Shown: in pieces, positions 17,585-26,015 of the stretch
How positions within the stretch are numbered: the stretch's first letter is position 1
How the letters are laid out: each line of letters opens with the position of its first letter
NCBI GenBank assembly: GCA_045637425.1
Contig: JAZTZL010000010.1
Coordinates: 1-64,000 of the forward strand
Source: CAJGBR01 sp045637425
GTDB taxonomy: Bacteria > Bacteroidota > Bacteroidia > Bacteroidales > Rikenellaceae
Direction: 5' to 3'
DNA: 64,000 nucleotides
Notes under the pieces: model-generated
Database searches by the model: none
What the model was told of the DNA's origin: nothing
The model's input: the letters and a program-made list of their open reading frames with translations, nothing else
Program-made: the position numbers and the translations under genes

Positions 17585-18262
17585 TTACGGCAGCGGCACT
17601 CCATCTATCGGCGTGTCAAAAAACATACTCACAATGGCAAGCACACCCAATGCTGCGATTAATGCGCCTGAAATGCGATTGATCCACAACAGGTGACGAG
17701 GACGGAATCGGTTTCTCAACAGGCTGACCAGCGAAGTGAGCGTAAGCCACCAGGTATTACCACCTAAATAGACACCTGCCAGCAACAACACATTGCTCAG
17801 CAGGTTATTGGCCGTAGGAGTTTGCCCCACACCTGTAGCTGCGAACAGCGTAACAAATACCAGAATGAATGCCGGATTGGTCAGTGTCAGAAAGAATATA
17901 GTTATGAAGTCGCTCCAGAGACTGCCCTTACCTGCTCGGTTTTTGCGAATCTGCACTGCGGGATTCTTCAGGAATATGTACACACCCATAACTACCACAC
18001 AAATACCACCTATCATCTTTAGCAGCAACATATGAGTCTCTACAAATGCTGTAACAAGTGTCAGCGAAAATACTGCTACAATGGCAAAAATGAGATCCGC
18101 CGATGCCGCACCCAAGCCGGATACGACTCCCGAACGGTGCCCCTTACTCAATGTTCGCTGAATACACATTACGCCAATCGGCCCCAACGGAATCGAGGCC
18201 ATAAATCCAACAGAAAAACCCTTTATCAGGTATATAAGTGTATCAAAAATATCGGTTCCCAT
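17585..18262 (-). CDS. LysE-family transporter
   Basis: 225 residues, about six hydrophobic segments. The N-terminus GFSVGFMASIPLGPIGVMCIQRTL is characteristic of the LysE/RhtB amino-acid exporter superfamily, and LTNPAFILVFVTLFAA is the second conserved block. Inner-membrane efflux of an amino acid or small metabolite is the family role; the substrate is unknown. First gene of the minus-strand run that continues through cmk and ispH. Confidence 0.87.
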   Translation of the reverse strand: MGTDIFDTLIYLIKGFSVGFMASIPLGPIGVMCIQRTLSKGHRSGVVSGLGAASADLIFAIVAVFSLTLVTAFVETHMLLLKMIGGICVVVMGVYIFLKNPAVQIRKNRAGKGSLWSDFITIFFLTLTNPAFILVFVTLFAATGVGQTPTANNLLSNVLLLAGVYLGGNTWWLTLTSLVSLLRNRFRPRHLLWINRISGALIAALGVLAIVSMFFDTPIDGVPLP

Positions 18263-18287
18263 ATTGAAACATATAATTCACAACCTG

Positions 18288-18320
18288 CAAAGGTACGAAT
18301 TTTTACAACATTTTATCAAG
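18288..18320 (-). promoter_or_regulatory. Promoter of the lysE-cmk-ispH-rnhB run
   Basis: On the minus strand TACCTTTG (18288-18295) is an exact -7 match, with CTTG (18317-18320) 21 nt upstream as an imperfect -33. It lies 25 nt before the LysE-family start. On the other strand TACCTTTA at 18338-18345 could serve lnt. Confidence 0.6.
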
Positions 18321-18370
18321 TTTCAAACAATTATAACTACCTTTACGCTCGATTTTCAAGACATTTCTTA

Positions 18371-19951
18371 ATGAAGACAAATATAATTTACATATTGGCA
18401 ACTGCATTGGCTCTCTCGTTGCCGTGGTTGGGTTGTGGCGGATACACCCTGTTCGTTGCATTCGTACCGCTGTTATTGTTGCAGAAAAAATGCCAGCAGT
18501 TGCGCGCAGAGGGAACAAAATGCAGATTCATTCCGTGGTGTGCTGCGGCATTTTTCTTGTGGCAATTGGCTACGACATTTTGGATTATGCACGCTACGTT
18601 CGGTGGAATGCTTGCTGCCGTAGCAATCAACACACTGCTCACCACAGCTATTTTTTCACTATATCACAAAATATGGCTTAAGGCTCCGAAATCACTGAGC
18701 TACACAATGTTTACTGCGCTGTGGCTGATGTATGAATACATCTACCTGCACGGCGAAATTTCGTGGCCGTGGACTACGCTTGGATTCGGATTCGGCAACT
18801 CGACTGCCATCGTGCAGTGGTTCGAATACAGCGGCACATTGGGCGGCTCGCTGTGGGTACTCGTAGCCAATTTGCTCATATTCGAACTCATCACAAACCG
18901 CACAATAGGCAAACAAATAGTAACCGCAGTATGGATAGCTGCACCTATTGCTCTGTCGCTGATTATGCTCGGCTCATACAAAGATGACGGCAACCGCACA
19001 ATTGATGTACACGTCATTCAGCCAAACATCGACCCATACAACGAAAAATTCGGAGGACTGACTGCGTACCAACAACTCGACATTATACTGACTGAGGCTG
19101 CAAAGGCTCCAGCCGAAACCGATTACTTCCTTGCTCCCGAGACCGCAATCGAGCGCATCTGGGAAAATGAAATCAACAGCGCAACCCCAATCAACACCAT
19201 TCGCACATTCCTCAAGAACAGATACCCTGAGGCTGAATTTATTACAGGTGCTGCTACGCACTATAAGTATGCGCAGAATGAAACACCCTCAATCACTGCA
19301 CGATACTCTCGAAGATTGGAACATTGGTACGATAATTACAACTCGGCGCTGAAGATTGACACTACGCAAGAGGTTTCGGTCTATCACAAATCGCGACTCG
19401 TTCCAGGTGTGGAGATGATGCCCTACCCAAAATTTATGAAATTCCTCGAAAGAAATTTCCTCGATTTGGGCGGTATGTACGGGCAGCTCGGCACCCAACC
19501 CGACAGAGAAGTTTTCATTTCAAACGATTCGACCCGTACGGCTACGGCAATATGCTATGAGTCAATATACGGCAACTACCTCGGAGAATTCATCAGAAAC
19601 GGAGCTCAAGCATTGTTCATCGTAACAAACGACGGCTGGTGGAAGAATACACCCGGATACAGACAACACTTCTCATTCGCAAGACTGCGCGCAATTGAGT
19701 TCCGCAGATGGGTAGCCCGCTCGGCAAATACAGGTATTTCGGGAGTAATCTCACCAACAGGAAAGGTCATAAAATCAGCAGGCTGGGATAGTTGCACATC
19801 GCTCAGCCACACACTGACTCTAAACAACAAGATTACGGTTTATGCACTATATGGCGACTCTGTTGGACGTTGTGCTATGTTCATAGCCATTCTCGGACTG
19901 CTCTACTTCGCAGCATATACAACAAAAAAGAAAAGCCATCTGGTAAACTAA
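18371..19951 (+). CDS. lnt: Apolipoprotein N-acyltransferase
   Basis: 526 residues from the ATG at 18371; the frame is open further upstream but that part lies inside the divergent LysE-family gene and lacks a membrane start. Lnt adds the third acyl chain to the N-terminal Cys of lipoproteins in the inner membrane. Several N-terminal membrane segments (about 1-200) precede a nitrilase domain with the Glu (LAPETAIE), Lys (YHKSRLVPGVE) and Cys (ATAICYESIYG) triad, and a final membrane segment near 505. VTNDGWWKNTPGYRQH is a conserved Lnt stretch. The many lipoproteins in this window need this enzyme. Confidence 0.95.
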   Translation: MKTNIIYILATALALSLPWLGCGGYTLFVAFVPLLLLQKKCQQLRAEGTKCRFIPWCAAAFFLWQLATTFWIMHATFGGMLAAVAINTLLTTAIFSLYHKIWLKAPKSLSYTMFTALWLMYEYIYLHGEISWPWTTLGFGFGNSTAIVQWFEYSGTLGGSLWVLVANLLIFELITNRTIGKQIVTAVWIAAPIALSLIMLGSYKDDGNRTIDVHVIQPNIDPYNEKFGGLTAYQQLDIILTEAAKAPAETDYFLAPETAIERIWENEINSATPINTIRTFLKNRYPEAEFITGAATHYKYAQNETPSITARYSRRLEHWYDNYNSALKIDTTQEVSVYHKSRLVPGVEMMPYPKFMKFLERNFLDLGGMYGQLGTQPDREVFISNDSTRTATAICYESIYGNYLGEFIRNGAQALFIVTNDGWWKNTPGYRQHFSFARLRAIEFRRWVARSANTGISGVISPTGKVIKSAGWDSCTSLSHTLTLNNKITVYALYGDSVGRCAMFIAILGLLYFAAYTTKKKSHLVN

Positions 19952-19964
19952 ACGCAGCGAAACT

Positions 19965-20708
19965 ATGGATTCGACTCTGATAAAACTTTTCGGCAGTGAT
20001 GCAATCAGGCTCTACAACTCAACTGCAGTGAACACAGGCGTAACAGATAACCAACCTGAACAAATAGCATCTGGCATTATTGTCATACTATTGTTTGTTG
20101 CGTACATTTCAATGATTTACAGACACAGACGCACAATCTCAGACCTGTTCAAGATATTCTCGCTGAAGGACTATATGTATAAGGTTGTAGCACAAGCGGG
20201 CACTTCGTTCAAACATCTGTGCATCTGGAGCCACACTACAGCTATATTGGCTATCATAATTTCGGTAGTCAGAGTCGATGAACAATTCGGTTTCATCAAG
20301 ATAAACGCACCCATTTCACAGCAATGGTTAGTGCCGATTGTAGCTGCTGTAGCATTTCTACTCTTCATCTCGATTTGTCGAAACGTACTGCTGAAAATTA
20401 TCGGATTCGTAACAGGAAAAGCAGACTTCATCAGAAAGCTCAATATTCAAAATGACGTTCTGTTCACTATCGCCGTAGTAACTACAACACCCTCGATTAT
20501 CCTCGGAATTATGTCTTCAGGCATATTTTTTCAAACATTCGCAGTCACTGCAATTATATCATTGATAATCAATATCTTAATCTTCACAAGACTATCTCTG
20601 AAAATTTTTCTCGACAAAAAAATTTCTATATTTCAATGGTTTTTGTACCTTTGCGGCGTTGAAATTATGCCTTTAAGTTTTGTAATTGCATTGATTTTAC
20701 GAGCATAA
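19965..20708 (+). CDS. DUF4271 membrane protein
   Basis: 247 residues with about six membrane segments and no signal peptide. It matches what I know as DUF4271, a Bacteroidota-restricted membrane family usually encoded directly before uroporphyrinogen-III synthase, as here. Function unknown. It starts 13 nt after lnt. Its C-terminal codons contain TACCTTTG at 20647-20654, which could act as an internal promoter for hemD. Confidence 0.82.
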   Translation: MDSTLIKLFGSDAIRLYNSTAVNTGVTDNQPEQIASGIIVILLFVAYISMIYRHRRTISDLFKIFSLKDYMYKVVAQAGTSFKHLCIWSHTTAILAIIISVVRVDEQFGFIKINAPISQQWLVPIVAAVAFLLFISICRNVLLKIIGFVTGKADFIRKLNIQNDVLFTIAVVTTTPSIILGIMSSGIFFQTFAVTAIISLIINILIFTRLSLKIFLDKKISIFQWFLYLCGVEIMPLSFVIALILRA

Positions 20709-20816
20709 CGTTCTATAATTCAAATTGTTACAAGGCTGAATCAGCCGCCAAAAACGGGCTGAAAATGTGCATTTTTTCCAAAATTTGCTTATAATTTTTG
20801 AAAAAATTTTTTACGC

Positions 20817-21803
20817 GTGAAGATTAAGAACATACTTGTTTCTCAACCTGCACCGGCTGTGGTTGAAAAGTCGCCTTTCTACGAATTAATCAAGAAGTAT
20901 AATCTCAATATAGAGTTCTCTCCACTCTTCAAAGTTGAGGGCACATCGGTTGCCGATTTCAGAAAGCAACGTGTTGATGTACTTGCTCACACTGCGGTGA
21001 TTTTTACTAGTCGAGCAACCATTGACAATTTTTTCCGAGTTTGTGAACAGGCTCGCATCACTATCCCAGAAACAATGAAATACTTCTGCATCGGTGAGGC
21101 TATCGCCCTCTACCTGCAAAAGTACACCATATATCGCAAACGTAAGATTTTCTTCGGTCAAGGCACAATCACAGACCTCGCCGAACTCATCGTAAAACAC
21201 GGTAGCGAAAAATATATTCTCCCACTTGTCGAACCTCACAAGGTAGAAATCCCAAAGGCGCTCGACAAACTGAAGATTAAATACGATAAACTGATTATCG
21301 CAAGAACAGTTTCGGCAGACCTCTCAAACTTCGACATCAACAAGTTTGATATTGCCGTATTCTACTCTCCGTCAGACATCGCAGTCCTCAACGAACTGAA
21401 GGCTAAGTCTGAAGAGATTAAACCTCATATCGCAATTATGGGTAATGGTACTGCACAGGCTGCGAATAATGACGGTTTCAAAATCAGTGTATTGGCTCCG
21501 ACACCAGAGTTTCCTTCAATCACAATGGCTCTCGACTCGTTCATTCAGAAGGTAAACTCGAATAAGGAGGTCGACGAAATCAAAGTTGAAAAAACCGATA
21601 ACGTAGCATCTATTCTCAAGGTCGTTCAGCCTAAAACAAAGAAGAGAAAAACTACAACAAAGAGCACAAAGAGTAGCACTACAACAAAGAGTACCGCTAC
21701 GAAAAGTGCAACTAAAAGCACTACCAGCAAGAGCACAACAACAAAAACTGCTGCGAAGAAGACTACAAGCACTGCTGCTAAAAAGAGCGACGAATCAAAA
21801 TAA
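20817..21803 (+). CDS. hemD: Uroporphyrinogen-III synthase with a Lys/Ser/Thr-rich tail
   Basis: 328 residues, GTG start at 20817; the following KIKNILVSQP matches the usual N-terminus of Bacteroidota homologues, so GTG is preferred. HemD closes hydroxymethylbilane into uroporphyrinogen III. The two-lobed HemD fold covers about residues 1-260 (TAVIFTSRATIDNFF, YFCIGEAIA, VFYSPSDIAVL, IMGNGTAQAA). Residues 273-328 are a low-complexity repeat of Lys, Thr, Ser and Ala not needed for the fold. No other heme gene is next to it. The stop is 12 nt before rnpA. Confidence 0.9.
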   Translation: MKIKNILVSQPAPAVVEKSPFYELIKKYNLNIEFSPLFKVEGTSVADFRKQRVDVLAHTAVIFTSRATIDNFFRVCEQARITIPETMKYFCIGEAIALYLQKYTIYRKRKIFFGQGTITDLAELIVKHGSEKYILPLVEPHKVEIPKALDKLKIKYDKLIIARTVSADLSNFDINKFDIAVFYSPSDIAVLNELKAKSEEIKPHIAIMGNGTAQAANNDGFKISVLAPTPEFPSITMALDSFIQKVNSNKEVDEIKVEKTDNVASILKVVQPKTKKRKTTTKSTKSSTTTKSTATKSATKSTTSKSTTTKTAAKKTTSTAAKKSDESK

Positions 21804-21815
21804 TCGTCAGGAGTA

Positions 21816-22310
21816 ATGACACAGATGCAGGGATACAGATTCCCAAAACGGAATCGCTTGACCGACAAACGCCTCATTGACAAAATATTCAGGGAGGGTA
21901 ATGTCGATTTTAGCTATCCGTTTCGAGTAGTCAGCCTGCAATACACAAAGAACGCAGGGACCGAGGAGTGCTCGGAGCAAGTGAGTGCAGAAGACAGAGG
22001 TGAACAGTACAAAGATGTGCCGCACAGAGGTGAAATAAAAATACTGATATCCGTACGAAAAAAACAACATAAGCGTGCAGTTATGCGCAACTTGTTGAAG
22101 CGTCGCAGTAGAGAGGCTTTTCGACTCAATATCAATAAATTGAACTACACTTGCGAGCAGAATCTGAACATTGCATTCGTTTACATTTCGGATAAAGTCG
22201 CAGACTATAAAACTATCGAAAATGGAATGGCAAAATGTATCGAAAAACTTGCACACCGCTATTCGCCGTGCAACAATAGCCATACCGTTGATGCTACTAT
22301 GGATATATAG
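21816..22310 (+). CDS. rnpA: Ribonuclease P protein component with an internal insertion
   Basis: 164 residues against about 110-135 for most RnpA. The N-terminus (FPKRNRLTDKRLIDKIF) and the RNR signature (KRAVMRNLLKRRSREAFR, near 86-103) are intact. About 28 residues near 44-72 (TKNAGTEECSEQ...DVPHRG), polar and acidic, sit between strands where homologues have a short loop. RnpA assists the RNA subunit in 5' processing of tRNA. The 3' end overlaps yidD, a common arrangement. Confidence 0.93.
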   Translation: MTQMQGYRFPKRNRLTDKRLIDKIFREGNVDFSYPFRVVSLQYTKNAGTEECSEQVSAEDRGEQYKDVPHRGEIKILISVRKKQHKRAVMRNLLKRRSREAFRLNINKLNYTCEQNLNIAFVYISDKVADYKTIENGMAKCIEKLAHRYSPCNNSHTVDATMDI

Positions 22311-22482
22311 AAATTGTATATCTCCGTACATTCCCTCGGCGTGCAGATTCACACCGACCTGTTCGCGTTATGCAATAGAAGCGCTCAAGAAACACGGACT
22401 CTTAAAAGGGTCGTGGCTCACCATTCGCAGACTGCTCAGATGCCACCCCTGGGGCGGTAGCGGTTATGATCCTGTGCCCTAA
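22222..22482 (+). CDS. yidD: Membrane protein insertion efficiency factor YidD
   Basis: 86 residues from the ATG at 22222, chosen because it gives normal family length; an upstream in-frame start is inside rnpA without family similarity. A hydrophobic/amphipathic N-terminus (IPLMLLWIYRNCISP) leads to the YidD signature CRFTPTCSRYAIEAL and RCHPWGGSGYDPVP. YidD helps YidC-dependent membrane insertion; yidC itself is at 39.4-41.3 kb. It overlaps rnpA by 89 nt in another frame. Confidence 0.93.
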   Translation: MEWQNVSKNLHTAIRRATIAIPLMLLWIYRNCISPYIPSACRFTPTCSRYAIEALKKHGLLKGSWLTIRRLLRCHPWGGSGYDPVP

Positions 22483-22610
22483 ACTACCCACACATAGTCA
22501 CAAAACTCAAAATTTTCTCCAAAAGTTTTTTTCATTGTATTACTGCTAATAATCAGTAAACTATACTATTTAGCAAAGAAAACTCAATCAAAATATTAGG
22601 ATATTTTAAC

Positions 22611-22636
22611 AATAATCCGTATCTTGTCGGATTATT
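22611..22636 (+). promoter_or_regulatory. 9-bp inverted repeat, possible operator of the GH31-like gene
   Basis: AATAATCCG (22611-22619) and CGGATTATT (22628-22636) are perfect inverted repeats around TATCTTGT, which itself resembles a -7 element. No T-run follows on the plus strand, so a protein-binding site or leader hairpin is more likely than a terminator. It lies 29 nt before the ATG at 22666. Confidence 0.4.
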
Positions 22637-22665
22637 AAAACGACAATATAAAATATTTTTGAACG

Positions 22666-24120
22666 ATGAAAAAAATCGTATTTATCATAGCAACAATATT
22701 CTGCACTCTGGCGAGTCAGGCTCAACAGCAACAAACCAAAGAGATTAAGTTACTCACAGGAGAAAAGTGGTGGGCAAGTGGCGAATATCCCACTATGCTG
22801 GACGACTCGAAACAGTGTGCCAACAACCGATTTACACTGCTGGTTTCTAGCGCAGGAAGATACATATGGAGCACAAAACCCATCTCGGCACACTGCGACA
22901 ACGAAAGCCTCGTTACTACGGCAGACAACAATCCCGAATTGGTCTCTGCAGGAAAAACTCTCAAAGAAGCATATGTCACTGCGTACTATAAACACCTGAG
23001 CAAAAATACGAAAACCGTAGATAAGGGTATATTCGAACGTCCAATTTATGTAATGAGTATTTCTGATCAAGATGAATTCACTCAAGATGCTGTAGTAAAA
23101 CGTGCAGAATGGTTAATAAAAGAGGGATTTCCCAAAGGTGTAATTATTCTTGACGACCGCTGGCAACAAAGTTACGGAACATTCAAATTCGACTCAGAAC
23201 GATTCCCTGCTCCAGAAACAATGGTAGCAAAACTTAAATCTTTGGGATTCGACATAATTCTCTCCGTAGTGCCATTTGTCAGCCCCGACAGCAGAATCAT
23301 TCGCCAACAAGCCAACAATGGCAACATTATTGTCGGTGAAGACGGACAGCCTGCGATAATCAAATGGAATCGCGGATACAGCTGCAGCTACGACCTCAAC
23401 AATCAGAGTGTAACAGAGATGATTGCCAAGACATTGGAAAATTTGCGCACTAAATACAACATTTCGGGATTCAAGTTCGAGAATATCGAAAAACTGCTGC
23501 CAACACAGGCTGCTGCGTGGAACTGCCTGGCAGCAAAATCGAAAGGCAACATCTCGAATAGAATGTCCGCGGGAACACTCTTCGAAATAGGTTATGACGA
23601 CTCGACAATCGAAGGGGTAAGGGATTTTGTGCGTCGACTGCTGGCCTTCGGTCTCTCGGGCAATGTTGAATGTGTAGTATCGTTCGAAACCGAAACTACT
23701 AAAGAAAACATTCTGAACAGAATTCAGTTCCAGAGCCTGATGCCGATTATGAAATTAAGCATTGAAGAGTTGGAAAAACTTACTGCAACAGACCGCAAAA
23801 AGGCTTTGGAAATCATCTCTCAACACCGAGAAAACATTTCGTACATCGAAACATTGCTGGCGGAGCGTACTGCGAAAGGCGACCCGATTATCCGCCCGCT
23901 GGAGTATGAATACCCACGCAAGGGATTCTCTGACTGCGACGACCAATTTATGATTGGAAACAAAATAATCATCGCACCACTCTCGGCCGACAACCGAAGT
24001 CGCACACTCCGACTGCCGCGAGGTAATTGGTTCGATGCGAACGGCAAAAAAATCAAAGGGCCTATAGTTAAGACTATTAACTATGACAACTACCCGTTCC
24101 CACTTTTCAAATTGAAATAA
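22666..24120 (+). CDS. GH31-like protein, probably catalytically altered
   Basis: 484 residues with a signal peptide (KKIVFIIATIFCTLASQAQ). The central (beta/alpha)8 part resembles glycoside hydrolase family 31 (IKEGFPKGVIILDDRWQQSY; SERFPAPETMVAKLKSLGF; FQSLMPIMKLS), followed by GDPIIRPLEYEYP and a C-terminal beta domain. It is much shorter than typical GH31 enzymes because the N-terminal beta-sandwich is reduced. At the nucleophile position GFKFE (E272) replaces GFKFD, and the acid/base segment reads SFETET rather than the usual Asp-Gly-Gly-Phe type. A secreted or periplasmic glycan-binding pseudoenzyme or an enzyme with shifted chemistry is inferred. Confidence 0.72.
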   Translation: MKKIVFIIATIFCTLASQAQQQQTKEIKLLTGEKWWASGEYPTMLDDSKQCANNRFTLLVSSAGRYIWSTKPISAHCDNESLVTTADNNPELVSAGKTLKEAYVTAYYKHLSKNTKTVDKGIFERPIYVMSISDQDEFTQDAVVKRAEWLIKEGFPKGVIILDDRWQQSYGTFKFDSERFPAPETMVAKLKSLGFDIILSVVPFVSPDSRIIRQQANNGNIIVGEDGQPAIIKWNRGYSCSYDLNNQSVTEMIAKTLENLRTKYNISGFKFENIEKLLPTQAAAWNCLAAKSKGNISNRMSAGTLFEIGYDDSTIEGVRDFVRRLLAFGLSGNVECVVSFETETTKENILNRIQFQSLMPIMKLSIEELEKLTATDRKKALEIISQHRENISYIETLLAERTAKGDPIIRPLEYEYPRKGFSDCDDQFMIGNKIIIAPLSADNRSRTLRLPRGNWFDANGKKIKGPIVKTINYDNYPFPLFKLK

Positions 24121-24144
24121 CGACTCGCTTTTTTGAATAAAACT

Positions 24145-24984
24145 ATGATAGATAATATTCAGGCTGACTTCTTTTTTGAGAGCGCATTCAACGCTGCGCT
24201 AAGAGCCGGAGCTGGGATTATGGAGATTTACAACGGTGAGCAAGAGTTTTTAGTCAATCTGAAATCCGACAACACTCCGATAACCGAGGCTGACAGAAGA
24301 AGTCACGAAACAATAAAGGACTACCTATCCCGCACCCGAATACCGCTAATGAGCGAAGAGGGTCGCGATTTGCTATATGAGGAGCGCTGCGGCTGGGACC
24401 TGTATTGGTTAGTAGACCCGTTAGACGGAACATTGGAATTCATTAAACGCACGGGCGAATTCACAATCAACATCGCACTGATGGTAAATAACCGCCCAAC
24501 TGTAGGTGTTGTATATGTTCCAACTTCCGGCAGAATATATTTCGCAATCGAAGGTCGCGGTGCGTGGAAACGTATCGGAATGATTCCCAATCCAAATGCA
24601 CAAATGAACATATCGGAAATTATGAGAGGTGCCGAGCCACTGCCACAGACAGATGGTGCAAACAACCCTAAAGTCGTAGCTCTGAGTCGCTCGCACATAT
24701 CACCCGATACGCACATCGTAGTCGATTCTCTGAAGGAAAAATTCGGAAAAATTGAAATCCTGACTCAGGGTAGTTCTCTGAAATTATGTCTTGTAGCCGA
24801 AGGTTTGGTGGATATTTATCCACGAACTACGCCCACCTCGGAATGGGATACTGCAGCAGGCGAATGTATATTGAACGAGGCTGGCGGCTCAATCCGAGAA
24901 CTCGAACATAACTCAACTTTGAATTACAACAAACCAACATTAATAAACCCCAATTTTATATGCAAAAGCAAATTCTTACAGTAA
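24145..24984 (+). CDS. cysQ: 3'(2'),5'-bisphosphate nucleotidase CysQ
   Basis: 279 residues from the ATG at 24145 (an in-frame TTG at 24133 is possible). Member of the lithium-sensitive Mg-dependent phosphatase family; CysQ removes the 3'-phosphate of PAP, a product of sulfate activation. Metal-site motifs are present: NTPITEAD, DPLDGTLEF and EWDTAAGECIL. The stop overlaps the next gene's ATG (TAATG). Other inositol-monophosphatase-like activities cannot be excluded. Confidence 0.88.
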   Translation: MIDNIQADFFFESAFNAALRAGAGIMEIYNGEQEFLVNLKSDNTPITEADRRSHETIKDYLSRTRIPLMSEEGRDLLYEERCGWDLYWLVDPLDGTLEFIKRTGEFTINIALMVNNRPTVGVVYVPTSGRIYFAIEGRGAWKRIGMIPNPNAQMNISEIMRGAEPLPQTDGANNPKVVALSRSHISPDTHIVVDSLKEKFGKIEILTQGSSLKLCLVAEGLVDIYPRTTPTSEWDTAAGECILNEAGGSIRELEHNSTLNYNKPTLINPNFICKSKFLQ

Positions 24985-26009
24985 TGGATAATCTATTTGA
25001 CCCAAACGGGATAGGCATCTCTAATGGCAACTATTTCGGACTCCCCGTATCGTGCGAAGATGCACGCATCGTATTGTTATCAGTACCCTGGGACGTAACA
25101 ACATCATACGGTTCGGGAGCATCTAAGGCTCCGGACGCAATGATTGACGCATCGTTGCAAATCGATCTCTGGGACCACCACAATCACGAAGGCTGGAAAG
25201 AGGGAATCGGCACACTGCCCATTGACGAGGATATGCTGCTTGAGAGTCGACACCTCAGAAATGAGGCCGAACGTGTAATCTGGCATCTCGAAAACGGTGG
25301 CTCTACGTCTGATGAGTATGCTCAACGCAAATTGAGAAAAATCAATGATGCATCGGTCAAAGTGAACAAATATGTGTATGAACAGGCTAACGAGTGGCTC
25401 GACAAGGGGAAAATCGTAGGACTCGTCGGCGGTGACCACAGCACTCCGTTCGGGCTGATTCAGGCTTTGGCTGAGCGCAACCCAGGAATGGGTATTCTGC
25501 AAATTGATGCCCACGCTGACCTTAGAGAGTGCTACGAAGGTTTCGAATACTCACACGCCTCGATTATGTACAACTCTCTGACGAAATTCGAAGGTGTAGG
25601 CAGTCTGGTACAAGTGGCAACAAGAGATCTCTGCGACGAAGAGGTAAAAATGGCAAATGATGACCCGCGCATCTTCCAATTTGACGACTACACGCTCAAA
25701 GCCAACTCATTCGAGGGTATGACTTGGAAAGAGCAATGCCAACAGATTATAGACAAATTGCCCGAAAAAGTATATGTAAGTTTCGACATTGACGGACTCT
25801 CGCCCGATAACTGCCCATCGACAGGCACTCCTGTTCCTGGCGGGCTCTCATTCCACGAAGCAGTCTACCTTATCAACGCAATCTCTCAAAGTGGCAGAAC
25901 TATAATCGGATTCGACCTGAACGAAGTTGTCCCCTCTAAACACAACCAATGGGACGCAAATGTCGGAGCCAGAATGTTATACAAACTCTGTAACATTACT
26001 CTAAAGTAG
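24984..26009 (+). CDS. Agmatinase/arginase (ureohydrolase) family protein
   Basis: 341 residues from the ATG at 24984, preferred over 24960 because of the TAATG junction with cysQ. The binuclear manganese motifs are complete: GGDHS, DAHADLR and SFDIDGLSP. Length and the central Glu/Arg-rich insertion are those of the Bacteroidota agmatinase-like group rather than short SpeB. It would hydrolyse a guanidino compound to urea plus amine; the exact substrate is not readable. Confidence 0.88.
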   Translation: MDNLFDPNGIGISNGNYFGLPVSCEDARIVLLSVPWDVTTSYGSGASKAPDAMIDASLQIDLWDHHNHEGWKEGIGTLPIDEDMLLESRHLRNEAERVIWHLENGGSTSDEYAQRKLRKINDASVKVNKYVYEQANEWLDKGKIVGLVGGDHSTPFGLIQALAERNPGMGILQIDAHADLRECYEGFEYSHASIMYNSLTKFEGVGSLVQVATRDLCDEEVKMANDDPRIFQFDDYTLKANSFEGMTWKEQCQQIIDKLPEKVYVSFDIDGLSPDNCPSTGTPVPGGLSFHEAVYLINAISQSGRTIIGFDLNEVVPSKHNQWDANVGARMLYKLCNITLK

Positions 26010-26015
26010 CAGACT

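Noticed and set aside
16897..17682. A 261-codon open frame antisense to cmk
   Set aside because: cmk is complete with all motifs; the opposite frame has no recognisable domain and crosses the cmk-lysE boundary.
18032..18370. N-terminal extension of lnt
   Set aside because: The frame is open but overlaps the divergent LysE-family gene; the membrane-start residues and usual Lnt length begin at the ATG at 18371.
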